Origin: Comamonadaceae bacterium
Lineage (GTDB): Bacteria > Pseudomonadota > Gammaproteobacteria > Burkholderiales > Burkholderiaceae_C
Reading direction: 5' to 3'
DNA length: 64,000 nucleotides
Assembly: GCA_027488985.1 (NCBI GenBank)
Contig: JAIYAR010000010.1
Coordinates: 434,001 to 498,000, forward strand
A program made the translations under genes and the position numbers. Shown one piece after another: positions 55,601-63,479 of the stretch (position 1 is the first letter of the stretch; each line of letters starts with the position of its first letter). Under the pieces are notes generated by a model, which did not search any database, was not told the DNA's origin, and saw only the letters and a list, made by a program, of their open reading frames with translations.

Positions 55601-57760
55601 CGTCCGAGTGAGTTGGAAAAAGCACTTCGGTCAGCCTTTAATGCGATCGTGAGCACATCTAACACAGCTCCAGCTGTTGCCTCTGCGCAGATCCAATCCG
55701 GCAGCTTGAAATACCTGGGTAGTTTTGATGGTGATGATGGCCACGGAGAACTCATTACTTTCATTGTTAAATCAGACGGAACCTTTAGTGGAGAGGTGAA
55801 GAACGATGGAACGCTAGACAGGTCCTCATACCATTGGGCGGCCCACACCAAGCTCACCAGCACCGCCCCCATCGATCGCCAGATCATCACCAACAATGGC
55901 AACTCTACAGGCCTCGCCTTCACATGGGCGAGTCTCTCTGACGCCTACAAAAACGATGCTTTTGGTGGTACCAATTCGACAGCGGAAGCCCGGCTGAACT
56001 GGTTGCGCGGAGACCGGAGCAATGAGTCCCCTAATGGCTTGAAATTCAGAAAGCGGAACCTCAACTCCATCCTAGGGCCGATTGTGAGTTCCAACCCGGA
56101 AGTTATGGGACCACCCAACGCGGACTATTTTGGTACTGCGTTTCCGGAGTATGGGGCATTCGTTTCAGCCCAGAAGTCCAGAGCAAGCGTCGTTTGGGTT
56201 GGTGCGGGAGACGGCATGCTCCACGGCTTTAACGCCAGTACCGACAAAACGGTTGGCGGCACGCCTGTTCTTTCCTACGTCCCACAGTTGACGGCAAACA
56301 GGCTTAGAAACTGGACTGAACCCGGGACCGACAAAGTACAAGCCTTTGTGGACGGTAGCCCATTTGCGGCAGATGTGTTGTTGGGATCGACAAACATAGT
56401 GTCCACAGCCCCGGGTTATGACTCCAACCAACCAGCACCGGCTGGCTGGCGAACCTACCTTTTCTCGTCCCTAGGCCGTGGCGCCAAGGGCATGTTTGCC
56501 TTGGATGTGACCAACCCGGGAAATCTCACAGAGGCCAATGCATCCAGTATCTTCAAGTGGCAGTTTTCTGAGTCTGACGATGCCAGCGGAGATCTGGGCT
56601 ATAACCTGTCTCAAATTGGAAGTCCGAGCCGAGTTTCTGAGGCAGCGAACCCGGTTGTGAAAATGAACAACGGGAAGTTCGCGGTGCTGTTACCCAATGG
56701 CGTGAAGAGCACCAATGGCGCATCAGCGCTATATATTCTTTTCGTCAATGGACCCACCAACGGCACCTGGTCCACCGGAACAAACTACGTGAAGCTCGTC
56801 GCCGACGCAGGCGGAGCCAATGGACTATCGCAGCCCACTTGGATTGACAGCAACAATGACGGTGTTGCTGACTACATTTATGCCGGTGACTTGAAGGGAA
56901 ATGTGTGGAAATTTGATGTGTCCAGCAAGAGCCCGTCTGATTGGAAAGTTGCATTTAGCGGACGGCCCCTGTTCATTACCAAAGCTTCCGATGGAACAAC
57001 CCGACTCCCCATTACCACGGCCCCAGAGTATCGCTTTCACCCGTTGGGTGGTGTTGTCATTAATGTTGCTACCGGCAAGTCAATCGTAGATTCCGACTTT
57101 CCCGATACATCTAACAAGAAAAATGTTGTATTTGGAATTTGGGATAAACCACTTTACAGCTCCCAAGCCTATATTGATACTCCCACGCTGTTAGACCACA
57201 CAACAAATGGACTACCAAGAACGAGAAGTCAACTCACTGAACGTACCTTTAATAGAATTACTTCAGCCGACCTGGATCCTACCAATGGTGAAGTTGGGCA
57301 AGGGTACATTACTGGTGCAACGATAGGTGATTGGAGTTTGACAAAGGGCTGGTACTTTGAGTGGCCCGCCGCAGGGGAAATGACAGTAAGTAATCCTACG
57401 ATTGCACAGGGCCAACTATTCGTTGTGTCAATAACACCAAGCGAATCCTCCGCAGATATTTGCTTTAAGGGTCCTGCAGCATATGTAACCGTAGTGAATC
57501 CAATCACTGGTTTACTTGATGGTTCTGTCTTTGGATCGCTGACCATTAACGGGGTAACATATCGGATTGCATCGATAAAGATCACGGATCAACGTGTTAC
57601 TTTTGCGCGCGATGCAACCAATTCGAGCTGTGCGTCGGGTCAAAATAATTGCACTCGCATCATCGGAGAAACGACCGATATCACAGCGCGATCGAATGGA
57701 AGCTCAGCGCGAATTTTCTGGCGTGAAATTCCATCTTTCAAGACAAGAACCAATCAATAA
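52655..57760 (+). CDS. pilY1: PilY1-like pilus tip adhesin
   Basis: 1701 residues with a Sec signal peptide (LLVFGMLLASFFQNAVAQ). The large N-terminal half opens TPRPMIMLNMSKDHQLFYRA with the calcium-like DLDGDGLPETTY, and no clear VWA MIDAS was seen. The C-terminal half is the PilY1 beta-propeller. A calcium-binding loop there (DSNNDGVADYIYAGDLKGN, starting at Asp1398) corresponds to the Ca2+ site needed for pilus extension/retraction control in Pseudomonas PilY1. It is exported and sits at the pilus tip. Sequence is AT-richer than flanking core genes. It lies 10 nt after pilX and 9 nt before pilE. Confidence 0.95.
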   Translation: MKTHITRLLVFGMLLASFFQNAVAQLSPAIPPNIVTSTPRPMIMLNMSKDHQLFYRAYDEFSDLDGDGLPETTYKHSFDYYGYFDSYKCYSYNGTSNRFVPTSVTASKYCDGEWSGNFLNWATMTRMDVVRKVLYGGYRSTDSGSSTVLERANLPTDAHSFAKYYKGGDLLKLTPFDDELSPSNNISNSGNASAGRLNFFDITKNQLHVNAGTGAGTAPANATSTTCKSKVDAFYPDIPDPADSSLTIPDPAKPTDYHCVTFSVNTATGFKINTSDQIRASNIDNLDQYMQGVAIEVNAASSNGWVTLVVSSGGFVNPSSTTNITKWKIFDLTQSFATICNTTLGNNVGNIAGIASDASANGNSHTNTNPPIMRVARGDYQLWNANERWQCYWSEEKGASNGNNVAVTGLGAGSSNPGKSAAGVKINGAGPDYVVRVSACVPGLLGKENCGNYPSGNYKPIGLLHEYGEGELAEFGLFTGSFAKNISGGVLRSNINSFRTEVNHDTDGTFKTYNGIVSTINKLRVYGYRYSDGTYIGDGNCTYQLTGLNNNECTSWGNPMGTMFIESLRYLAGKNPSTTYDYTQSGSKDEALGLPKPAWVNPFTRGTTVTEKFGAGQCRAINAINFNASVTSYDNNARNQWDPFTNLPGAPSLAAYINIIGNDEGIKNNSWFIGNNGTTNNRTCTGKTITDLADVSGLCPDAPGYFGSYALAGATYWARNNPFKTPTAAELVANADAYKVKSFSVALSPGKPKIEIPNPNDATKKIIIQPSYQLNKGGTFGAGTLVDFRVIGTPTATEGKFLVVWEDSEQGGDYDTDVSGILRYQVIAGKLYVYTQVFYAATANGQGFGYTISGSNKDGVHFHSGILGYSFNDPTNLTVTRTDGTAHPNLNGTGGCNNCQSGQPESRAEYSFNNNAAGQLQDPLWYAAKWGGFSKVEDVANSTSTQKAYFDKPLASKSNWDIKKLDGSPGADATPDNYFLAIRPSELEKALRSAFNAIVSTSNTAPAVASAQIQSGSLKYLGSFDGDDGHGELITFIVKSDGTFSGEVKNDGTLDRSSYHWAAHTKLTSTAPIDRQIITNNGNSTGLAFTWASLSDAYKNDAFGGTNSTAEARLNWLRGDRSNESPNGLKFRKRNLNSILGPIVSSNPEVMGPPNADYFGTAFPEYGAFVSAQKSRASVVWVGAGDGMLHGFNASTDKTVGGTPVLSYVPQLTANRLRNWTEPGTDKVQAFVDGSPFAADVLLGSTNIVSTAPGYDSNQPAPAGWRTYLFSSLGRGAKGMFALDVTNPGNLTEANASSIFKWQFSESDDASGDLGYNLSQIGSPSRVSEAANPVVKMNNGKFAVLLPNGVKSTNGASALYILFVNGPTNGTWSTGTNYVKLVADAGGANGLSQPTWIDSNNDGVADYIYAGDLKGNVWKFDVSSKSPSDWKVAFSGRPLFITKASDGTTRLPITTAPEYRFHPLGGVVINVATGKSIVDSDFPDTSNKKNVVFGIWDKPLYSSQAYIDTPTLLDHTTNGLPRTRSQLTERTFNRITSADLDPTNGEVGQGYITGATIGDWSLTKGWYFEWPAAGEMTVSNPTIAQGQLFVVSITPSESSADICFKGPAAYVTVVNPITGLLDGSVFGSLTINGVTYRIASIKITDQRVTFARDATNSSCASGQNNCTRIIGETTDITARSNGSSARIFWREIPSFKTRTNQ

Positions 57761-57769
57761 GTACCCACT

Positions 57770-58237
57770 ATGTATAAACGTTTCACTCGAGGTTTTACGC
57801 TCATTGAGTTAATGATCACGATCGCAATTATTGGTGTAATCGTGTCCATTGCACTTCCGTCCTACCAAGAATCAGTTGCTCGGAGTCGGCGATCAGAGGT
57901 GAAGACGGTCTTGCTGGAGGCGAGTCAATGGATGGAGCGCTTCTACTCGGAAAACTTCAGGTATGACCAAAACACGGCTGGCACTGCAATAGCAAACGTT
58001 TTTCCTGCAGCCTACTCCCAGTCTCCAAGGCAAGGTGCTGCTGTTTACACGATTGCTGTCGGCCAGGCCGGCACAAGAACCTTTACCCTGACGGCAACAC
58101 GAGTGGCAGGCAGAGGGATGCAGAACGATAGATGTGGCAACTTCAGTGTGACGAATACGGGAGTCCGCTCAAACCCGGACTTCAACACTGGAAATTTTGC
58201 GAGCGCGAACGCAGCTGTGTTGGAATGCTGGAGGTAA
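57770..58237 (+). CDS. pilE: PilE-type minor pilin
   Basis: 155 residues: leader MYKRFTRG then FTLIELMITIAIIGVIVSIA with Glu5, a classical type IVa prepilin N-terminus. The helix continues through SRRSEVKTVLLEASQWMERF and the C-terminal D-region disulfide Cys pair is visible (NDRCGN and VLECWR). This is the minor pilin that usually closes a fimT-pilVWXY1-E cluster. It overlaps the next frame by 13 nt. Confidence 0.94.
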   Translation: MYKRFTRGFTLIELMITIAIIGVIVSIALPSYQESVARSRRSEVKTVLLEASQWMERFYSENFRYDQNTAGTAIANVFPAAYSQSPRQGAAVYTIAVGQAGTRTFTLTATRVAGRGMQNDRCGNFSVTNTGVRSNPDFNTGNFASANAAVLECWR

Positions 58238-58839
58238 AGGGACGTTTTTTAACTTTGGCAGCTATTGCTTTTCTTTGCTCTGTTTGCATTCATTTATTTT
58301 TCGTCGTCTTTCTTTTCAGTGATCAAGACCAACCTTTAGAGGCTCCAGTTTTTTCAAACCTGAAACTTGTGCAGGTTGGGTCTTTAGTTGACTTACAAAG
58401 CTCTGATTCGAAAAAAGTCGACAAAAACATCCCTGATCCGTTGGACAACAATAATGAGGCAACATCCAACCAAGAAATAAATGATGTCTCTCAGAGCAAT
58501 CTCGTACTGGCAATTAGCTCTGTCAATGAAACGACTACTGATACTTTTTTATCAAGCGAATCAGTATCTTTACCCGCGGAACCAGTGCAGGAATGGAACT
58601 TGCCGATAGAGCGTCTAGACAAGGCAAAGGTCAGACGACTCTCTGTGCGGATATTTGTCATGGAAACGGGACTCCTTTCGATGGTTCAGTTACTGGAGAT
58701 TGACCCGGATGTGAATAATGTCGAGTTATTGCAAAGTATTGTGGATTTTCTTATCCAGACACCTATGCGTCCGGCAATGTTGAATGGCACTTCGGTTCCA
58801 AGCAAAAGGACGATTGAATTGGTTTTTTCTAAAGAGTAA
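58225..58839 (+). CDS. Anchored protein of unknown function with weakly TonB-like C-terminus
   Basis: 204 residues from ATG 58225 (MLEVKGRFLTLAAIAFLCSV), starting inside pilE. One membrane helix (about 8-29, ending LFFVVFLFSD) is followed by an acidic, Asn/Ser-rich spacer (about 30-140). A compact C-terminal domain (KVRRLSVRIFVMETGLLSMV, then VDFLIQTPMRPAMLNGTSVP) ends in ELVFSKE. The topology (short N-in tail, one helix, extended spacer, small periplasmic domain) is TonB-like, and the C-terminal strand-helix-strand order resembles TonB-C weakly; no YP motif was seen. It overlaps pilE at one end and ribD at the other. AT-rich like the pilus genes. Not recognised as a known family. Confidence 0.7.
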   Translation: MLEVKGRFLTLAAIAFLCSVCIHLFFVVFLFSDQDQPLEAPVFSNLKLVQVGSLVDLQSSDSKKVDKNIPDPLDNNNEATSNQEINDVSQSNLVLAISSVNETTTDTFLSSESVSLPAEPVQEWNLPIERLDKAKVRRLSVRIFVMETGLLSMVQLLEIDPDVNNVELLQSIVDFLIQTPMRPAMLNGTSVPSKRTIELVFSKE

Positions 58840-59974
58840 TACCATCACACCCATTCCAATTGAATGTGCCTTTAGGGAAGCCGAAATGTCTAGTTTCGTT
58901 TCGTCTCCCAACCCCCATGTTGGCTGTGTGATTTGCTCGACAACTGGTGAGTTCATCAGTTCCGGCCACACCCAAAAAGCCGGAGCTCCCCACGCTGAGG
59001 TCATGGCCTTGCGTGATGCTGCAGAAAAGGGCCACTCCGTTGAGGGTGCCACCGCCTATGTAACCTTGGAGCCCTGTTCACACCATGGCCGCACCGGTCC
59101 CTGCTGCGACGCACTGATTCAAGCCGGCGTAAAGAAGGTAGTTGCCACCAACCTGGACCCCAACCCTTTGGTGGCCGGCAATGGCTTTGCCAAGCTTCGC
59201 GCTGCGGGCGTTGAAGTAGAAGTGCTCCCACCGGACCACCCTCTGGCTATTGAATCCCGCGAGCTGAATATCGGCTTTTTCAGCCGCATGATCCGCAAGA
59301 CGCCCTGGGTCCGCATGAAGGTGGCCGCGTCTTTGGACGGTACTACCGCGTTGGACAACGGCGCCAGCCAGTGGATTACCGGGCCTGAAGCGCGTGCGGA
59401 CGGCCATACATGGCGCGCTCGCTCCTGCGCCATCCTTACCGGCATTGGAACTGTGCTCGCGGACCGCCCGCGAATGGATGTGCGATTGGTCGAGACGCCA
59501 CGCCAGCCACATCTTGTAGTGGTGGACAGCAGGCTGGAAACGCCGCTGGACGCTCCCTTTTTCATAGCTGGTCGCGCAGTATTCATCTACGCTGCAACCG
59601 AAAATGATGAAAAACGTGCCGCGTTGGAGGCAGTGGGAGCCACGGTCATCCATATGCCCGGCAGTGACGCAAAAGGCCATCCCTCTGGCAAGGTGGATCT
59701 GGCCGCCATGATGCAAGATTTGGGTCGTCGCGAGATCAATGAGCTGCATGTGGAAGCAGGCTTCAAGCTCAATGGCTCGCTGGTGCGCGAAGGACTGGTG
59801 GACGAGTTTGTGGTGTACCTCGCCCCCAAGTTGCTGGGCCAGGGCGCAGGCATGTTCCATATCGGCCCTCTCACCGAACTGAGCCAGGGCGTAGAGCTGG
59901 AATTCAAAACCACAGAGATGGTCGGCCCGGACCTGAGGGTAGTGGCCCGGGTTAAAGGGCGCGACCGGTTCTAG
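58784..59974 (+). CDS. ribD: Riboflavin biosynthesis deaminase/reductase RibD
   Basis: 396 residues from ATG 58784; TTG 58814 or ATG 58886 are alternatives. Homology to RibD begins about 15 residues before Met35 (ECAFREAEMSSFVSSPNPHV), so the 58886 start would cut the first helix, and a start overlapping the previous gene is more likely. The deaminase zinc site is HAEVMAL and PCSHHGRTGPCCDA; the reductase half starts around RMKVAASLDGTTALDNGASQ. It performs the second and third steps of riboflavin synthesis. The first ~25 residues read in this frame do not resemble RibD, suggesting the join to the pilus cluster altered the N-terminus. Confidence 0.9.
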   Translation: MALRFQAKGRLNWFFLKSNTITPIPIECAFREAEMSSFVSSPNPHVGCVICSTTGEFISSGHTQKAGAPHAEVMALRDAAEKGHSVEGATAYVTLEPCSHHGRTGPCCDALIQAGVKKVVATNLDPNPLVAGNGFAKLRAAGVEVEVLPPDHPLAIESRELNIGFFSRMIRKTPWVRMKVAASLDGTTALDNGASQWITGPEARADGHTWRARSCAILTGIGTVLADRPRMDVRLVETPRQPHLVVVDSRLETPLDAPFFIAGRAVFIYAATENDEKRAALEAVGATVIHMPGSDAKGHPSGKVDLAAMMQDLGRREINELHVEAGFKLNGSLVREGLVDEFVVYLAPKLLGQGAGMFHIGPLTELSQGVELEFKTTEMVGPDLRVVARVKGRDRF

Positions 59975-60028
59975 GGTTTTGCGGCCAAGGCTGCCTCTGC
60001 CCTGCCCTTTCCCTGCGAAAATGATTGG

Positions 60029-60652
60029 ATGTTCACAGGCATCATTACCGGCGTAGGCCGCATTTCCGCCGTCCAGGCTCTGGGCGAATCCACCACCCAC
60101 GGCAAGCGCTTGACGATCGAGGCGCCGGCAGGCTACCTCGACGATGTGGGCCTTGGCGACAGTATTGCGCTCAACGGCGCCTGCATGACCGTCACCACCT
60201 TTGATGTCGAGGCGCAAAAATTTACCATCGACATTTCTGCGGAGTCCCTCGATAAAACAGCGGGCCTCGACGGACTGGGCACTGTCAACCTAGAAAAGGC
60301 CTTGCGCGCCAACGATCGCTTGGGCGGGCACATTGTGTCGGGCCATGTGGATGGCATCGGCAGCGTCAGCCACTTTGCCCAAGTAGGTGAAAGCTGGGAG
60401 CTGCGGGTGTTGGCGCCCCCTAGTTTGGCCAAGTACTTGGCCTACAAGGGATCGATCACCGTCAATGGTGTGAGCCTTACGGTGAACCGCGTGGCAGACC
60501 TGCCCGGCGGCTGCGAGATCAGTATCAATCTGATCCCACACACGGTTGAAAACACCGCCTTGGGCACTCTTGCCCAAGGCAGCCGGGTCAACTTGGAGAT
60601 TGATACGGTGGCGCGCTATGTAGAGCGCATGATGTCTGCGCCCGCAGTTTAG
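60029..60652 (+). CDS. ribE: Riboflavin synthase alpha subunit
   Basis: 207 residues with two homologous lumazine-binding barrels. The first opens MFTGIITGVGRISAVQALGE and the second opens GGHIVSGHVDGIGSVSHFAQ. Each holds the conserved Ser/Thr/Cys residues (GACMTVTTFD, NGVSLTVNRV). It dismutates two lumazine molecules to riboflavin. It follows ribD by 54 nt and converges on rpiA. Confidence 0.95.
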   Translation: MFTGIITGVGRISAVQALGESTTHGKRLTIEAPAGYLDDVGLGDSIALNGACMTVTTFDVEAQKFTIDISAESLDKTAGLDGLGTVNLEKALRANDRLGGHIVSGHVDGIGSVSHFAQVGESWELRVLAPPSLAKYLAYKGSITVNGVSLTVNRVADLPGGCEISINLIPHTVENTALGTLAQGSRVNLEIDTVARYVERMMSAPAV

Positions 60653-60664
60653 AACGTCTGCGTT

Positions 60665-61363
60665 TTACTCAAACGACAACGTTTTGACGCCAGTGGCGGT
60701 GCCCAGCAAGCATACCTGGGCGCGCTGGTAGGCAAACACACCCACCGTCACCACGCCGGGCCACTGGCTGACTTCAGCCTCAAACGCCAGCGGGTCAGTG
60801 ATCTGCAGACCAGTCACATCCACGATGTTTTGGCCGTTATCGGTCACCAAGGGTTTGCCATCTTTCAGGCGGATAGAACCCTTGCCACCTTTGGCTGCGA
60901 ACTGGGCGATGACGCGCTGCGTCGCCATGGGGATGACTTCCACCGGCAAGGGGAACTTGCCGAGCGTTTGCACCAGCTTGGATTCATCGGCAATACACAC
61001 AAATTTGGCGCTTTGGGCGGCTACGATTTTTTCGCGGGTCAGTGCGGCGCCACCGCCTTTGACCATGTTGCCTGCGCCATCAATCTCGTCGGCACCGTCG
61101 ATGTACACGGAGAGCTTTTCCACTTCGTTGCTGTCAAACACCTGGATGCCCAGCGCCTGCAAGCGCTCGGTGCTCGCGACTGAGCTGGACACGGCGCCCT
61201 TGATCTGGTCTTTGATAGTGGCCAGCGCGTCGATGAACTTGTTCACCGTGGAGCCGGTGCCCACCCCCACGATTTCGCCGGGTACCACGTACTGCAGGGC
61301 GGCTTGGCCGACGAGGGTTTTGAGTTCGTCTTGGGTCAGTGCGGGCGGTGTGGATGTGGTCAT
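60665..61363 (-). CDS. rpiA: Ribose-5-phosphate isomerase A
   Basis: 232 residues from the ATG at 61363 ([20 protein letters not shown]). Signatures are [31 protein letters not shown] (catalytic Asp/Glu region), [14 protein letters not shown] with the catalytic Glu, and the [11 protein letters not shown] segment. It interconverts ribose-5-P and ribulose-5-P. The frame extends upstream to 61531, but the family start is at 61363. It is divergent from pyrD. Confidence 0.96.
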   Translation of the reverse strand: MTTSTPPALTQDELKTLVGQAALQYVVPGEIVGVGTGSTVNKFIDALATIKDQIKGAVSSSVASTERLQALGIQVFDSNEVEKLSVYIDGADEIDGAGNMVKGGGAALTREKIVAAQSAKFVCIADESKLVQTLGKFPLPVEVIPMATQRVIAQFAAKGGKGSIRLKDGKPLVTDNGQNIVDVTGLQITDPLAFEAEVSQWPGVVTVGVFAYQRAQVCLLGTATGVKTLSFE

Positions 61364-61432
61364 GGCGAAAAGTGGTGAGCGCGTCCTGACGGACAATCGG
61401 GGGAGTTGAAATCTGAAAGCAGGAATTATCCG

Positions 61433-62512
61433 ATGTCTCTGGTGCCCTACGCCCTCGCCCGCCGCGTTTTGTTCAATCTGGACCCCGAAGTCGCCCACGA
61501 CATCACCATGGCCGGCCTCGCTGCCAGCCAAGGCAACCCACTCAAACTGACCTACTGCAATAGCCGGGTGGACGACCCGGTCTCCATCGCCGGCTTGAAG
61601 TTTCCCAACCGTGTGGGCATGGCCGCCGGTCTGGACAAAAACGCCCGCTGCATAGACGGCCTGGGTGCCATGGGCTTCGGCTTTGTGGAGGTCGGCACGG
61701 TCACTCCATTGGCCCAGCCGGGCAACCCAAAGCCCCGCATGTTCCGCTTACCCGAAGCCAACGCGCTGATCAACCGCCTGGGCTTTAACAACCATGGCCT
61801 GGATGCCTTCATTGCCAATGTGCAGCGCTCCGCCCTGCGCCAGAGCAAAAACCCGTCCCTCCTGCTGGGCCTGAACATCGGCAAAAACGCGGCCACCCCC
61901 ATCGAGAAGGCCACCGACGACTACCTGATCTGCCTGGACGGCGTGTACCCGCACGCCGACTACATCACCGTCAATATCTCCAGCCCCAACACCAAAAACC
62001 TGCGTAGCCTGCAAAGCGACGAGGCGTTGGACGCACTGCTGGGCGCCATTGCCGAGCGCCGCGAACAACTGGCCCAAAAGCACGGCCAGCGCAAACCCAT
62101 CTTCCTGAAGATTGCCCCGGATCTGGAGGCAGACCAGGTCGCCGTGATCGCAGCCACCCTGAAGCGCTATGGCACTGACAGCAATGGCAAGGTCAACAAT
62201 GCTTGGGGCGTGATCGGCACCAACACCACCTTGTCACGCGAAGCCGTCAAGGGCATGCCTCACTGCGACGAGGCAGGCGGCCTCTCAGGCGGCCCGGTGC
62301 TGGAGAAAAGCAATGCCGTCATTGGCCAACTGCGTGCAGCGCTGGGCAAAGACTTCCCCATCATCGGCGTGGGCGGCATCATGAGCGCGGCTGATGCGGT
62401 CAGCAAAATCCAGGCGGGGGCTGATGCAGTGCAGATCTACACCGGCCTGATTTACGCAGGGCCGCAACTGGTGAAAGACGCTGCCCTAGCCCTCAAAAAC
62501 ATAAAGAAATAA
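61433..62512 (+). CDS. pyrD: Dihydroorotate dehydrogenase (quinone)
   Basis: 359 residues from the ATG at 61433 ([20 protein letters not shown]), with AGGAATTATCCG upstream. This class 2 enzyme has the membrane-associating N-terminal helix and the flavin core: [39 protein letters not shown] and [19 protein letters not shown] (with the catalytic Ser), ending [20 protein letters not shown]. It oxidises dihydroorotate with quinone at the inner membrane in pyrimidine synthesis. It converges on the DUF4394 gene with a repeat/hairpin between them. Confidence 0.97.
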   Translation: MSLVPYALARRVLFNLDPEVAHDITMAGLAASQGNPLKLTYCNSRVDDPVSIAGLKFPNRVGMAAGLDKNARCIDGLGAMGFGFVEVGTVTPLAQPGNPKPRMFRLPEANALINRLGFNNHGLDAFIANVQRSALRQSKNPSLLLGLNIGKNAATPIEKATDDYLICLDGVYPHADYITVNISSPNTKNLRSLQSDEALDALLGAIAERREQLAQKHGQRKPIFLKIAPDLEADQVAVIAATLKRYGTDSNGKVNNAWGVIGTNTTLSREAVKGMPHCDEAGGLSGGPVLEKSNAVIGQLRAALGKDFPIIGVGGIMSAADAVSKIQAGADAVQIYTGLIYAGPQLVKDAALALKNIKK

Positions 62513-62546
62513 GCCGCCAACGCACGCTAAATCTGCGCGAGCAGCT

Positions 62547-62567
62547 CCTGATTTCATAGCAATCAGG
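62547..62567. repeat. Hairpin repeat between pyrD and the DUF4394 gene
   Basis: CCTGATT-TCATAGC-AATCAGG: a perfect 7-bp stem with a 7-nt loop, preceded by GCAGCT. The 'CATAGC' core and flanks resemble the dispersed elements at 33656 and 46197. Its place between convergent genes and the short stem suggest it may also act as a bidirectional terminator. The 3' part overlaps the stop of the DUF4394 gene. Confidence 0.55.
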
Positions 62568-63426
62568 GTTCGAGCGCCATGCCCAGCACCTTCGCCCCAT
62601 CGCCAATGGTGCCGATAAAGGTGCCCTTGCCGGTCTGCAGGTCCAGACTGTAGAGCCGGGTTGTTGCGTGGGACTTCAGCCGGATGGCCGCAAACGCGGC
62701 GCCTGACACATCGGCAATGTCCATGCTGGCATCCACCATGTCGGCCACGCCGATCGCCCCCACGCTGAAGAGCTGTCCGGTGTTGAAAGACACCACCGGC
62801 TGCACACCCTCTGCCGAGCCCATGGTGACCAGAAAGCCGCCATTGCGGTCAATCGCAAAGTTAGTGGTGAGCTTGTCGTCTTTCTTGTTGTAGGTGTAGG
62901 CCGCAGCGACCACTTCGGGCTTGGTGCCCGCACGTTTGTCGGTGAGCGCATAGGCCGGTGCGGGGTCGGAGGCGGCTAGTGCACCGGTGTCGGGGTGCAG
63001 GCGCAGATTCTGGCCGTTAGACCCAATGACCCGCACGCGGTCAGCCACAGGATTGAAGTCCACCCCGTAAGCATCCCCCGGCAGCGCTACCGCGGGAGCA
63101 CTACCAACAACCTTCAGGGCTCCACTGCCGGTATCCACGGTGTAAAGCCGCCCGGACTTGCTCAGGGCAAACAGCACGCCTTTGGAAATACGGTAATCCA
63201 CGCCCACCAAGGTGTCACCCGCAGCCAAGCCTGACAGCATGACGCGGCTCAGCACCTTGGTCGGTTGGCCAGCGTTGATGGTGAGCAGCTCCAGTTTATC
63301 GGTCACCACATGCAGGGTTTCTTTGCGGGGTGCACCCACCGGCTCCTGCATGCCGGCACACCCTGCCAAGGCCAGAACCGCACAGGCGGCCCCCGCACGC
63401 ATCAAGTGAGAAATAGTGGATGACAT
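62563..63426 (-). CDS. DUF4394 domain lipoprotein
   Basis: 287 residues from the ATG at 63426 (MSSTISHLMRAGAACAVLAL), preceded by GGGAAG. A lipobox LAGC gives a lipid-modified Cys near residue 22. The rest is a repetitive beta-propeller-like domain with the DUF4394 pattern: LVGVDYRISKGVLFALSKSG, LYTVDTGSGALKVVG, DPGAYGVDFNPVADRVRVIG-like segment (LPGDAYGVDFNPVADRVRVI) and NLRLHPDTGALAASD. Function is unknown; it should be anchored in the outer membrane or inner membrane facing the periplasm. The frame extends to 63483. Confidence 0.88.
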   Translation of the reverse strand: MSSTISHLMRAGAACAVLALAGCAGMQEPVGAPRKETLHVVTDKLELLTINAGQPTKVLSRVMLSGLAAGDTLVGVDYRISKGVLFALSKSGRLYTVDTGSGALKVVGSAPAVALPGDAYGVDFNPVADRVRVIGSNGQNLRLHPDTGALAASDPAPAYALTDKRAGTKPEVVAAAYTYNKKDDKLTTNFAIDRNGGFLVTMGSAEGVQPVVSFNTGQLFSVGAIGVADMVDASMDIADVSGAAFAAIRLKSHATTRLYSLDLQTGKGTFIGTIGDGAKVLGMALEP

Positions 63427-63479
63427 GGTTTGCTTCCCTTTCTGTTGTAACTTCACTGGCCAGCTTTCCGCAAGGCAAC

